The notes under the pieces are model-generated. The model saw nothing but the letters and a program-made list of their open reading frames with translations. It was not told the origin of the DNA and did not search any database. From Onstottus_B sp049273855 (GTDB lineage Bacteria > Acidobacteriota > Blastocatellia > UBA7656), in assembly GCA_049273855.1 (NCBI GenBank), contig JBASRN010000232.1, positions 1 to 37,390 of the forward strand: a stretch of DNA of 37,390 nucleotides, given 5' to 3'. The position numbers and the translations under genes are program-made. Below, one piece after another: positions 15,577-24,241 of this stretch; position 1 is the first letter of the stretch; the number at the start of each line of letters is the position of its first letter.

Positions 15577-16341
15577 CTAGCTCCTTTGCATCGAGCAATC
15601 GCCTTCGTCCAGAAGAACGACATGAAGTTCTTGCGGACCGTGGACACCGACAACCAGCGTCAGCTCGATGTCGGCGGTTCGGCTTGGACCGGTGATAAAG
15701 GTCAGAGCGCTGTCGAGGCTTACGTTCGACTTCGCATGGTTGTCGCCCAGCAGGGGAAACAGATCATCCAATCCCGGAATGATCTGGTCAGGCTTCAAGA
15801 GCGCAATGTGGACCGGAGGAAGCAGCGAAACCGAGCGGGCTCGTCCCGATCCGGTGCGCAGTACGAGCGTGGCGGTATCCGCAAGCGCATAGTCGACCGC
15901 GGTGACACCGATGTCGGCGGCAGCCGCGCGACTGGCGAAGTGTTGATCATTGACACCTTCGCCGCGGGTGAAGAACTTGACGCCCGCTTGCTCGAGCCTG
16001 GTTCCGAGACCGATCTCCTCAATAATCGCGACGTTCCAACCAATGGCAAGGCGAGTCTTGTGAGACGAAGCGACGCGGACGATGTGATCGCAAGCCGCTT
16101 CTGCGCTCGAAGCGCGGTGAAACACTCCGCCCACCGCCGCAAGCTCTCTGTTGAATTGCTCGACAAGCACAGCGCGGTTTTCGACGCAGCGGGCTCTAAT
16201 CTCCTGCACGAGATGAATTCCGTTGCCGGTTTGCCTGGCTCCACTCTTGATAGAACCGCGCGTTGAGCGATCCGAGTCCGACAACGCAATCTTGATTCGA
16301 GACAGTGTGTCTTCACGCGCCGATTTCGTCCTGGCTTTCAT
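15577..16341 (-). CDS. lutC: LutC-type LUD-domain protein of lactate utilisation
   Basis: A 254-residue LUD (YkgG/LutC) domain protein with the landmarks V-T-A-V-D-Y-A-L-A-D-T-A-T-L-V-L, then L-L-P-P-V-H-I-A-L and F-I-T-G-P-S-R-T-A-D-I-E. LutA, LutB and LutC together oxidise L-lactate to pyruvate. LutC lacks the iron-sulfur motifs. It lies 22 bp after lutB and 3 bp before xylF. The first ~45 residues are poorly conserved in character and the exact start is uncertain. Confidence 0.9.
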   Translation of the reverse strand: MKARTKSAREDTLSRIKIALSDSDRSTRGSIKSGARQTGNGIHLVQEIRARCVENRAVLVEQFNRELAAVGGVFHRASSAEAACDHIVRVASSHKTRLAIGWNVAIIEEIGLGTRLEQAGVKFFTRGEGVNDQHFASRAAAADIGVTAVDYALADTATLVLRTGSGRARSVSLLPPVHIALLKPDQIIPGLDDLFPLLGDNHAKSNVSLDSALTFITGPSRTADIELTLVVGVHGPQELHVVLLDEGDCSMQRS

Positions 16342-16363
16342 TAGTCACCGAGAAATGGTCTTA

Positions 16364-17779
16364 CTACATCCCATCTTTCCACATCTGGCGAAACGATTTC
16401 TTTGCGAACGGAGGGAAGTCTCGATTCTCGGTCCACGCGCTAAACGGGGGCGGCAAGCGCTTGAGCTTGCCTTCCTCCAAGAACAGCCCCTGAAAGAAAG
16501 CGGCGGAGCGAAATAGCAAGCTGTACAGCACCGGATGACTCATCGCTCGCCGCCAGAGCTTCATAGCCGCTCTTTCGACAAACGGCGGACCCGACCCATC
16601 CTCGCGTTTGTCTTCAACCCACTCGCTCCTCAGCTTCAAAAGAACGTGAGGTATGTTTATTCTAACCGGGCAGACTTCGCGACACGCGCCGCAGAGCGAG
16701 GATGCGAACGGCAAGTCCTTGGCTTTCTCGATTCCGGCCATTGGCGGCGTAATGATCGATCCGATCGGGCCGGAGTAGACCGACCCATAAGCGTGCCCGC
16801 CGATCTTCTGGTAAACGGGACAAATGTTCAGACAGGCGCCGCAGCGCAAACAGTAAAGCGACTCGCGTTTCTCGTGGTCCGCAAGGATAGTCGTCCGGCC
16901 GTTGTCCAGAATTACAAGGTGAAACTCCCGTGCTCCGTCCGCTTCACCGGCTCGCCGGGCGCCGGTGATAAACGAAACGTAGCTCGACATTTTCTGGCCC
17001 GCTGCGCTGCGCGCGAGAATCTTGAGAAACACGGCAAGGTCATCGAGCTTCGGAATCACCTTCTCGATTCCCATCAGCGCGACGTGAACGCGCGGCAGCG
17101 TAGTGCTCAGCCGGATGTTGCCTTCGTTTTCGACGAGCACGATCGTTCCGGTTTCCGCTACTCCAAAGTTTGCGCCGGTCACTCCCATCTCGGCCGAGCG
17201 GAACTTCTCACGCAGTTGCTTGCGGGCGAGTTTGGTCAGCTCCTCGGCCTCGACCAGGTGCGGGCCGCCAAGTCGAGCCGCGAACAGCTCTGAAATATCG
17301 CCCTTCGACTTGTGAATCGCGGGGGCAAGGATGTGGGACGGCTTCTCGTGGGCGAGTTGGACTATGTATTCGCCGAGGTCGGTTTCGACCGGTTCGATTC
17401 CGGCGGCTTCGAAGGCTTCATTCAACTCAATCTCCTCGGTAGCCATCGACTTGCTCTTCACGACTCGTTTGACGTTATGGCTTCGAGCAATCTCGAGGAT
17501 GATCGCGCGCGCTTCGTCGCCGTTGCGCGCCCAGTGAACAGTGCCTCCAAGCCGCGCGACCGATTCCTCCAGCCGCACCAGATAGCGATCGAGGTTGGCT
17601 ATTGTGTGTTTCTTGATCTCGCGAGCGCGATCGCGCAGCGCTTCACCGTCGGCGAGGTCAGCGAACGCCGCAACGCGTTTGAAGTTGAAATTGTTGAGAA
17701 CGCGCAGCCTCGACTGCAGCGGCTCGTTGTGCACCGCAGCCGTCGAGTTCTCAAGGAAAGATTCGTCGCTTACGCGCAT
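16364..17779 (-). CDS. lutB: LutB iron-sulfur lactate oxidation subunit
   Basis: A 471-residue protein. The LUD domain (about 70-300) contains G-V-T-G-A-N-F-G-V-A-E-T-G-T and I-T-G-A-R-R-A-G-E-A-D-G. A ferredoxin-like segment binds two 4Fe-4S clusters: C310-x-x-C313-x-x-C316-x-x-x-C320-P and C363-x-x-C366-x-x-x-C370-P. A C-terminal DUF3390-like tail follows. It passes electrons from lactate oxidation, presumably towards quinone. The gene is separated from lutA by about 206 bp filled with AGGCTAAAGCCT repeats, unusual inside an operon. Confidence 0.94.
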   Translation of the reverse strand: MRVSDESFLENSTAAVHNEPLQSRLRVLNNFNFKRVAAFADLADGEALRDRAREIKKHTIANLDRYLVRLEESVARLGGTVHWARNGDEARAIILEIARSHNVKRVVKSKSMATEEIELNEAFEAAGIEPVETDLGEYIVQLAHEKPSHILAPAIHKSKGDISELFAARLGGPHLVEAEELTKLARKQLREKFRSAEMGVTGANFGVAETGTIVLVENEGNIRLSTTLPRVHVALMGIEKVIPKLDDLAVFLKILARSAAGQKMSSYVSFITGARRAGEADGAREFHLVILDNGRTTILADHEKRESLYCLRCGACLNICPVYQKIGGHAYGSVYSGPIGSIITPPMAGIEKAKDLPFASSLCGACREVCPVRINIPHVLLKLRSEWVEDKREDGSGPPFVERAAMKLWRRAMSHPVLYSLLFRSAAFFQGLFLEEGKLKRLPPPFSAWTENRDFPPFAKKSFRQMWKDGM

Positions 17780-17818
17780 CGGGGTGATTCGTGACCCGTG
17801 AGCATCGAGTTCAAGGGC

Positions 17819-17979
17819 ATGGAGTACAGGCTTTAGCCTGGTAGTGCGTGACGCGCCTACAAAAACCAGGCTAAAGGCCTGAACTCCACAAAAACCAGGC
17901 TAAAGCCTGACTTCATGCTTTTAGCCTCATAGTGCGTTACGTAACTACAAAGACCAGGCTAAAGCCTGAACTCCATGCT
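17819..17979. repeat. Cluster of AGGCTAAAGCCT palindromic repeats between lutA and lutB
   Basis: At least four copies of CCAGGCTAAAGCCTGAACTC or its complement occur here (about 17819, 17866, 17899 and 17954), in both orientations. They are linked by GTAGTGCGTGACGCGCCTAC-type spacers. The core AGGCTTTAGCCT is palindromic. A single diverged copy lies at 12927-12953. Spacing is irregular and the units are palindromic with partly repeated spacers, so this is a REP-like cluster and not a CRISPR array. Confidence 0.85.
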
Positions 17980-17985
17980 CTCGCG

Positions 17986-18711
17986 TCACGCATCATTCTT
18001 CGCCAACAATTCAGCAAGGTGCATGGCTCGGGTCTGGAAGCCCTGACGGCTGAGACCGCCCGCTATCTGCATAAGACAGCCCGCGTCGCACGCTACAACC
18101 ACGTCGGCGCCGCTCTTCACTATGCAATCGATCTTCTCTTGAAGTATGCCGCCCGAGATTTGCGGGTACTTTACCGAGAACAATCCGCCGAACCCGCAGC
18201 ACGCGTCCGCTCGCTCAAGCTCAACCAGCTCGATGCCTTTAACCGCCCTCAACAGCCGCTGCGTTTCGTCCTTCACTCCAAGCTCGCGCAGCAAGTGACA
18301 CGACTGGTGCAAGGCGACCTTGCCGCTCGAAGAAGCGCCGGCGTCTTCAACACCGAGCACCTTCACCAGAAACTCGCCGAACTCATAGGTCTTCGCCGCA
18401 AGCGCCTCCGCTCGTCTGAGCATCTCGGGGTCGTTTCTGAACAGGTCGGGATAGAAGACGCGAACCATGCTCGCGCACGAACCGGACGGAGCGACGACAT
18501 ACTCGCTCTTCTCGAATATCGAGATGAACAGCTCGGCCAGGCCCCTGGCTTCCGCATGGAATCCGCTATTGTAGGCGGGCTGGCCGCAGCAAGTCTGGGC
18601 TGCGGGAAAGTCGACCTCGACGCCGAGCCTTCGGAGGACGCCGACCGTGCTCACGCCGGTTTCCGGAAAGAACTGATCGACAAGGCAGGTTATAAACAAG
18701 GAGACTTTCAT
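17986..18711 (-). CDS. lutA: LutA cysteine-rich (CCG domain) lactate oxidation subunit
   Basis: A 241-residue protein with two CCG domains: C-C-G-Q-P-A-Y-N-S-G (from 41) and A-C-C-G-F-G-G-L-F-S (from 170), plus H-Q-S-C-H (135-139) and D-A-G-C-L (209-213). These bind an iron-sulfur centre in LutA/GlcF/HdrB-type proteins. First gene of the lut operon on the minus strand, divergent from the O-antigen-ligase-like gene. Confidence 0.93.
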   Translation of the reverse strand: MKVSLFITCLVDQFFPETGVSTVGVLRRLGVEVDFPAAQTCCGQPAYNSGFHAEARGLAELFISIFEKSEYVVAPSGSCASMVRVFYPDLFRNDPEMLRRAEALAAKTYEFGEFLVKVLGVEDAGASSSGKVALHQSCHLLRELGVKDETQRLLRAVKGIELVELERADACCGFGGLFSVKYPQISGGILQEKIDCIVKSGADVVVACDAGCLMQIAGGLSRQGFQTRAMHLAELLAKNDA

Positions 18712-18798
18712 GTTCTGACTACGCGTGCGCTGTCATTTATCTCATGAATGCGGCGCTAGTTGAAGCCGGTTCGCCTGGCAAACCAACGCTAAATATAA

Positions 18799-18813
18799 AA
18801 AGGGCGCCCCTTT
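18799..18813. promoter_or_regulatory. Short inverted repeat in the lutA / ligase divergent region
   Basis: AAAGGGCGCCCCTTT has 6-bp arms around a 3-base centre and lies about 86 bp upstream of the lutA start codon. It could be an operator or a weak hairpin; only its position supports a regulatory role. Confidence 0.25.
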
Positions 18814-18951
18814 AAGATCAGGTTGGCGGTAGATTCAACTCGATATACGTTGGAAGCCCGTTTGGGATTTCCGAGGTACTCTCAAAACCTGGCGCGTACG
18901 CCTCGAGCGTGCGGTTGTTGACAAGCGCCAGACGCAAACTTATGCTCTTGC

Positions 18952-20622
18952 TTGCCGAATCAAAGGCTAGGCGCGGATGGTAAGCGAGGAGCTAAACGAC
19001 ATAGATTGACGAGTTTGATAAACAATCCCGCCTCCCGGGTGCCCACGCCAATCAAAGAGCGGGTAGACTCGATTACGGGCGGCATTGTGCTGTTCTCGCT
19101 GGCGGTGTACGCGGTGTTCGCGCCCCACTCCATAGCGATAACGCAATCGGCGTCGCTTCTCGGGTTGGTCGCGTGGTGCATAAGACTTGCGGCCAGGGGA
19201 GAGTTCCGCCTCGCAAGAACACCGATCGATGTTGCCATCCTGGGTTTCTTTGCGTGCTGCGTTGTGTCCTCGTTCCTGTCATACGATCCGCTTGTCAGCG
19301 TCAAAGGGTTGAAGAGCCCCGCGTTTTTCTTCGCTTTCTATTTTGTCAGCAACAACGTCAAGAGCCCACGCTTCGCAAGGTTTCTAGCCTTCGCGCTTGT
19401 CGGGTCGTGTCTGATCAACGTGGCCTACAGCGCGAGTCAGTTGGTGGCCGGCCGCGGGATCAGAATCGACAGCATGAGCCAGGACAGTCCGCTGTCCAAT
19501 CGAGGGCTGATGGTAGGCGATGTCATCCTTGAGGCCGATGATCAGAAGGTCGACACGCCGGCTGACCTTGCGGCGATAATCGGCTCCCGGCGCGGTGTGC
19601 TTCGAGTAAAGTACCAGCGAACGGAAGCAGTAGGCTCAATAACTGTCAAACGCCAGGGGTTGAAACAAGCCCTGACGTCGGGCGCGGGGCTCGGGCTGAC
19701 TACATCGCCGGGCCGCAACTTTCGGGTAACCGGCTTCTACAGTCACTACGAGACCTACGCCGAAGTACTTGAACTGATCGCGGCTCTGGCGGTGGGACTG
19801 TTCCTCGCTTATCCGGGGAAGCGTTCCGGTTTGGGCCTCTTTCTGGCTTTGTCGATCCTGCTGGTGAGCGCGGCACTGGTTATGACCGCGACCCGAGCCG
19901 CTCTTGCGGGATTGGGTATCGCCGTCCTCGCGATGGCCCTTGCCAGTTCTCGCCGCCGAGCGATACTGACCGCTGCCGCCGGCATTTTGATATTGGCTTC
20001 TGTTGCCTTATTGATGGTCGAGCGCACGCGCGGCATCTCGGTGCTTGATCCTCAGGAGCAAAGCACCGCCTGGCGGCTCGAGGTCTGGCGTGAAGCGTTC
20101 GGAATAATTAGAAACCACCCGGTTGTCGGCATAGGGAAGGGCAGCGAGGCCAAGCTGAAAGCGAGCCTGGGACTTTACGATGAGGGCCGCTTGCCGCCGG
20201 GACACTTTCACTCAACGCCAATACAGATCGCCACCTGGTGGGGGCTGCCGGCGCTGATCTTTTACTCCGCGCTCATGTGCATACTCTTCGTCGCGATGCT
20301 CAGATCGAGCAGGAGTCTGATGGCGGCGGGTCGGTCCGACTTGTGGGGAATTCAACTCGGTTGTCTGGGCGCACTCGTAGCTTTCAACGTGAGTTCGCTG
20401 GTTCATTTCAACTTCGGAGACGGCGAGGTGGTCATGACGTTTTGGCTGTTAATGGGGCTTGCCTTTGCGGTTCAGCGGATGGTCTCGCTCGAGAGCGGGA
20501 ACTCGCGATCAGCGAGTACGTCACCGCTGCCAACAGAAGACAGTTCACGAAGAAATCCACTCCCAGAACAAGTAACAGCCTCTGAAGCTGGCGTCCGGGC
20601 AGCAAAGGCAAAACACAATTGA
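18952..20622 (+). CDS. O-antigen ligase-like membrane protein with inserted PDZ domain
   Basis: About 556 residues from a TTG start (later TTG and GTG codons up to residue 30 are possible, and none has a convincing ribosome binding site). It has about 10-12 hydrophobic segments with the Wzy_C-type core M-T-A-T-R-A-A-L-A-G, and the large loop W-R-L-E-V-W-R-E-A-F-G-I-I-R-N-H-P-V-V-G-I-G and P-P-G-H-F-H-S-T-P-I-Q. That is the organisation of O-antigen ligases and polymerases. Between two membrane segments, residues 168-235 read as a PDZ domain: G-I-R-I-D-S-M-S-Q-D-S-P, G-L-M-V-G-D-V-I-L-E-A-D-D and D-T-P-A-D-L-A-A-I-I. Its 3' end overlaps the converging gene by 191 bp. Ligase versus polymerase cannot be decided. 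Confidence 0.85.
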   Translation: MPNQRLGADGKRGAKRHRLTSLINNPASRVPTPIKERVDSITGGIVLFSLAVYAVFAPHSIAITQSASLLGLVAWCIRLAARGEFRLARTPIDVAILGFFACCVVSSFLSYDPLVSVKGLKSPAFFFAFYFVSNNVKSPRFARFLAFALVGSCLINVAYSASQLVAGRGIRIDSMSQDSPLSNRGLMVGDVILEADDQKVDTPADLAAIIGSRRGVLRVKYQRTEAVGSITVKRQGLKQALTSGAGLGLTTSPGRNFRVTGFYSHYETYAEVLELIAALAVGLFLAYPGKRSGLGLFLALSILLVSAALVMTATRAALAGLGIAVLAMALASSRRRAILTAAAGILILASVALLMVERTRGISVLDPQEQSTAWRLEVWREAFGIIRNHPVVGIGKGSEAKLKASLGLYDEGRLPPGHFHSTPIQIATWWGLPALIFYSALMCILFVAMLRSSRSLMAAGRSDLWGIQLGCLGALVAFNVSSLVHFNFGDGEVVMTFWLLMGLAFAVQRMVSLESGNSRSASTSPLPTEDSSRRNPLPEQVTASEAGVRAAKAKHN

Positions 20623-21805
20623 GCGCTGAAATCAGGAGAAGCACACGATATCCAAACCTCGCGGCTGCAGTTGCCTTGGTCGCTGTAAAGCTCGAGAGAC
20701 AAACGATCGGCCACAGTAGTGCGATGAAGTAGATCTTCGACGTTAGCGGCCCAACCAACAATCCGACACATATCATCAAGCCAAACTCGAGCGCCGCTCG
20801 ATCCACACACCATCCGTTTCCCTTTTCCGTCGTGGCCCCAGCTTTTCCGGCGCCACATCCATTCAGCCGGCGCCGCGATGATTTCCACACTACCGCAAGC
20901 GCGGATGCAAACACGATCGCCGCTATGATCATCCAAACCGCGTCTGTCTGCTGGGCGCTCATCGACGCAACGTTGATCGCGGGATACTGCACGTCCCCAT
21001 CGATGCGTTGCCCGTAGTCCACCTGAGTGAAGTACCTTCGGAGCTGACCCTTCAGTGAAAGATTGATCGGACCATTGGTTTCGTGAAACTCCTGATCTGC
21101 GATTACATGGTTGTACCAGGTCCTAAGCAGCTCACCGTTTTGATTGAAGCCAAAATAAGCGGCAGGCGACAGATTTACCGCGATCAACAACGCCCCAACC
21201 AGCAGCAGGAAGTCTCTCTTCCGTCTCAAAGCAAAGAACGGCAGAAGCAGCACGGGCGTAAGCTTGATTGTGATCGCCAACGACATCGCGGCGGCCCCGC
21301 GCAGCTTCTTGTTCTTGAAAGCGCAGTAGAATGCTGCGAACAAAAGAAAGAGGGCAATCAGATGCGCGTTGCCATAGTGAAGCACCATCACATAGTACTG
21401 GCCCACGCCAAGCGCGGAGATCAGCCAGATCTTCCAGGTTAGCTGCGCCGCGCCAAGCACTCGGCGCAAAACCACGACGCATCCGATGATCTGAGAGACC
21501 TGGAGCAGAAACCAGATGTATGCGGCTCCTGCGTACGGCATCAGCCACAGCGGCGCAAGCGCCAGCAAAAAGAAAGGCGGATACCGGTAGTCCATAACTC
21601 GGCCTGCAGCGAAATCCGGCGAGTAAAGATCACTCCGGCCATTGAGAAGCGATCGTCCGGCGGCGTAGTAGACCGGAAAGTCGATTAGGTTGCGAGTGAA
21701 AACAAGACCGAGGATCGCGATGATGATCAGCCCGAGCGAAAGCAGCAGCCTTCGATGACTAGACGGTGAGTCTTGAGCGGCGCTCGCTTGTGGCTCATCT
21801 CTCAT
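20432..21805 (-). CDS. GT87-family polyprenol-phosphate-dependent membrane glycosyltransferase
   Basis: A 457-residue polytopic protein with about 10-11 hydrophobic segments. The first loop after TM1 has R-N-L-I-D-F-P-V-Y-Y-A-A-G with the Asp (D42) expected in GT-C enzymes. Later come Y-R-Y-P-P-F-F-L-L-A-L-A-P and a K-L-T-P-V-L-L-L-P-F motif. This fits DUF2029 / GT87, the family of mycobacterial mannosyltransferases using polyprenyl-phosphate-mannose on the outer face of the membrane. Its last 63 codons overlap the end of the ligase-like gene on the other strand. The donor and acceptor are unknown; the neighbour suggests cell-surface glycan assembly. Confidence 0.87.
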   Translation of the reverse strand: MRDEPQASAAQDSPSSHRRLLLSLGLIIIAILGLVFTRNLIDFPVYYAAGRSLLNGRSDLYSPDFAAGRVMDYRYPPFFLLALAPLWLMPYAGAAYIWFLLQVSQIIGCVVVLRRVLGAAQLTWKIWLISALGVGQYYVMVLHYGNAHLIALFLLFAAFYCAFKNKKLRGAAAMSLAITIKLTPVLLLPFFALRRKRDFLLLVGALLIAVNLSPAAYFGFNQNGELLRTWYNHVIADQEFHETNGPINLSLKGQLRRYFTQVDYGQRIDGDVQYPAINVASMSAQQTDAVWMIIAAIVFASALAVVWKSSRRRLNGCGAGKAGATTEKGNGWCVDRAALEFGLMICVGLLVGPLTSKIYFIALLWPIVCLSSFTATKATAAARFGYRVLLLISALNCVLPLLPGRQLQRLLLVLGVDFFVNCLLLAAVTYSLIASSRSRARPSAEPQRQAPLTAKTS

Positions 21806-21896
21806 CGGTAGTCACCGGTCCCCGTCTCCGGGATGTTGCGGATTGTACCAGCCGCTCCGACGCTCAGGCAAAACCTGCAATCCAGGCTCACTTGGG

Positions 21897-22047
21897 GTAG
21901 TGGTGCAATAGCGTGTTGAGAAGAATCTCGCCACCAAGTCACCAACGACACGAAGGTCCACAAAGCTTCTCTTTGTGCGGCTTTGAGTCTTAGTGTCTTC
22001 GTGGCAGGAGAGGCGGCACCAGGCACAACACATTATCACCCCACTAC
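21897..22047. repeat. 151-bp imperfect palindrome, copy 1
   Basis: Starts GTAGTGGTGCAATAGCGTGT and ends in the near complement (ACACATTATCACCCCACTAC). The inner halves also pair loosely (GCCACCAAGTCACCAACGAC with the complement of the CTTCGTGGC half), meeting at a central CACAAAGC-CTCTTTGTG. No coding capacity. It lies upstream of the galactose-oxidase-like gene. Confidence 0.85.
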
Positions 22048-22239
22048 CCACTTTGGGCATTGACAGGGGAGCGTTGCCGGAGTAGATATGCATCGGTATT
22101 GAAGGTCGCGCTTACGTGCGACTTCCTCACAGCGTCACGTCAGCGAAGTCGATGATAAACCTGTCAAACGTGACCGGCTGCGCCCCGCGGCCCGTTTAAG
22201 AATTTCCGTCCGAACTGTCCGCAAAATGGAGGTACTTCA

Positions 22240-24027
22240 ATGGCTGACGAGAAAACACCCAACACCACGCTCGACCCTAAGACTCATCGTCGTCTACTGC
22301 GTTTCATCAACGCGGCGCGCAGTCCGAACGATCTCGCCTTTGCTCCAAAAAACGAAATTCCGCTCGCCGAGCCCGAGCCTGTGCTGAGGAGACCGGACGT
22401 CGAGGAACAGTTGGACCGGGAAAAACTGATAGAATTCGCGCAGGCGCGGGCCATTCTGACCGCGCGCGATCAAGTCAGTCCCGTGCTTGGTTTCGCGCAC
22501 ATCGATCAACTGCGCGACGTCATGGTCGGGCTGGATCTGACTAAGTTTCTAGACCAGCTGATTGCCCTCATGGGCCCCGCGACTTTTGGTGAGTGGTGCG
22601 AGATCGGCCAGATTCAAACCGATGATGGCGATCAGATCGATGTGGTTCACGCTGCGATGCTGCGCACCGGCTGGGTAATGTTTATTGAAGCGGCGTGTGG
22701 TCTGGAGGCATCGCGAACGCCGCTCTGGAACCCGTTCAACAGGGCGGAAGTTGAGATCCGGCTACCCGCGCCCCCTACCGACAATCTTTATTGCTCCGGA
22801 CACTCGTTCTTGTCCGATGGCCGGCTCCTGGTGGTTGGAGGCGGCGGCGATCTGGGGGATACTCCACACCCCAACTTTGCATGGTTATTTGATCCGGTGT
22901 CAGGACCCGCCGGAAGCTGGAGCTTCACGAAAGACGCCTTCGACAACCGGACATTTCTTCACTTTGATCGTTGGTACCCCACCCTTGTCACACTGGGAGA
23001 CGTGCCGGGACGGGTCTTGATTGCTTCCGGTCGCAATCCGAGTATGGAGATTTATGAAGAGGCGACCGGCCAGTTCCAACTGGTCACCACAACGGGCGGG
23101 GACCGGGCATTCAACCCGCTGTATCCCGGTCTCCATTTGCTGCCGGGAGGCGAGATATTCTTCGCACCGGTCGGGTTCGCCAGCGGCGGCTCGTTTCCAG
23201 CTGACTATCCCACGAATGAGCCGTCGGGGTATTTCGAGTTCGACAATACAGACAACTTGAAAGGCGCGTGGACCAATCTCGAGCCGAACGATCGCACCAA
23301 GGGCATGTCCGTGCTCTTGCTGAGCCCGACGTTCCCGTTCGCGCAGGTGATGATAGTGGGTGGGGGTAACCTGGACAAGAGCAGGACGTATCAGATCATC
23401 AACCTCTCGCATCTGTCGCCGACATGGCAGCCGGCATTTCCGCTTCCGATGGCGGCCGGGCAGGCGCAGCCCACGTCCCGGGTCAACGTCAACCCGGTGT
23501 TGTTGCCGGACGGAACGGTCTTCGTGTCAGGAGGCGCGCCCACCGGCGAACCCAGTTGGTTGTTCAACCCGGCTACGAACACCTGGTCGGAGATGGATGA
23601 ACAGCCAAGCGAGCGGAAGTACCACTCGCATGCGCTGCTGCTGCCTACAGGTGAGGTGATGTCCTGCGGCTGGCACAACAACACCATCGAGGTCTTCAGT
23701 CCGCCCTACTTGTTCAAAGGCGCGCGGCCGGAAATCGGCACGGTGCCTGAACTTGTCCATCTTGGTGAAGAGTTCGAGATATGTACGCCGGAAGCGTACC
23801 ACATCACAAAGGTGGTCCTGGTCCGGCCGATGGCGCCGACGCACAACACCGACAGCGAGCAGCGCGTAGTCCAATTGTTGTTCAACTATGCGGGTGAGAA
23901 CTCGTTGTACGCTACGGCGCCCAACGGCTGGCATCCACACGCGACCGCTCCGCGAGGGTGGTACATGTTGTTCATCCTGAACGGCGAGGGCGTTCCATCG
24001 GTGGCGAAGTTCATTAAATTGGACTGA
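22240..24027 (+). CDS. Galactose oxidase / glyoxal oxidase-like copper-radical enzyme
   Basis: A 595-residue protein: a helical N-terminal part (1-150), a Kelch-type beta-propeller (about 180-480) and a C-terminal DUF1929 domain (about 490-593). The copper and Cys-Tyr radical residues of galactose oxidase can be placed by motif: Cys185 in L-Y-C-S-G-H-S, Tyr246 in R-W-Y-P-T, Tyr461-His462 in R-K-Y-H-S-H and His535 in P-T-H-N-T-D-S-E-Q-R. Known relatives oxidise primary alcohols or aldehydes with O2, giving H2O2, and are secreted. Here no signal peptide is visible: the N-terminus is charged (M-A-D-E-K-T-P). GGAGGT lies 7 bases before the ATG. Substrate unknown. Confidence 0.9.
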   Translation: MADEKTPNTTLDPKTHRRLLRFINAARSPNDLAFAPKNEIPLAEPEPVLRRPDVEEQLDREKLIEFAQARAILTARDQVSPVLGFAHIDQLRDVMVGLDLTKFLDQLIALMGPATFGEWCEIGQIQTDDGDQIDVVHAAMLRTGWVMFIEAACGLEASRTPLWNPFNRAEVEIRLPAPPTDNLYCSGHSFLSDGRLLVVGGGGDLGDTPHPNFAWLFDPVSGPAGSWSFTKDAFDNRTFLHFDRWYPTLVTLGDVPGRVLIASGRNPSMEIYEEATGQFQLVTTTGGDRAFNPLYPGLHLLPGGEIFFAPVGFASGGSFPADYPTNEPSGYFEFDNTDNLKGAWTNLEPNDRTKGMSVLLLSPTFPFAQVMIVGGGNLDKSRTYQIINLSHLSPTWQPAFPLPMAAGQAQPTSRVNVNPVLLPDGTVFVSGGAPTGEPSWLFNPATNTWSEMDEQPSERKYHSHALLLPTGEVMSCGWHNNTIEVFSPPYLFKGARPEIGTVPELVHLGEEFEICTPEAYHITKVVLVRPMAPTHNTDSEQRVVQLLFNYAGENSLYATAPNGWHPHATAPRGWYMLFILNGEGVPSVAKFIKLD

Positions 24028-24156
24028 TGATAAAGATCGACCGCCGATGGATTCTTAACAAAGCGAATGGGATGGGTGGAGATGGTCGGGCAGGTGTAAG
24101 ACAGCGCCTTCGCGCCACAAGTCGCGCCTCGTAGCGGCAAGCCACTGAGTCTTTGA

Positions 24157-24241
24157 TGCCGAGGGCGGGACTCGAACCCGCACGGCCCTTGCGGGCCAGA
24201 GGATTTTAAGTCCTCTGTGTCTGCCATTCCACCACCCCGGC
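24157..24241 (-). tRNA. tRNA-Leu (anticodon UAA)
   Basis: On the minus strand, acceptor arms GCCGGGG (24235-24241) and CCTCGGC (24158-24164) pair with one G-U. The anticodon stem GAGGA/TCCTC encloses CTTAAAA with anticodon TAA. The long variable arm (GGCCCGCAAGGGCC region) is typical of class II tRNA-Leu. The T arm contains GGTTCGAGTCC. The CCA end is not encoded. Confidence 0.97.

Noticed and set aside
17819..17979. Possible CRISPR array
   Set aside because: Units are palindromic, occur in both orientations and have irregular, partly identical spacers; no cas genes are near.
17932..18747. Plus-strand frame of 271 codons
   Set aside because: Antisense to lutA, with repeats at its start; no recognisable domain.
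21897..22047. Insertion sequence
   Set aside because: Terminal inverted repeats exist, but the element is only 151 bp and encodes nothing, so at most it is a miniature non-autonomous element.
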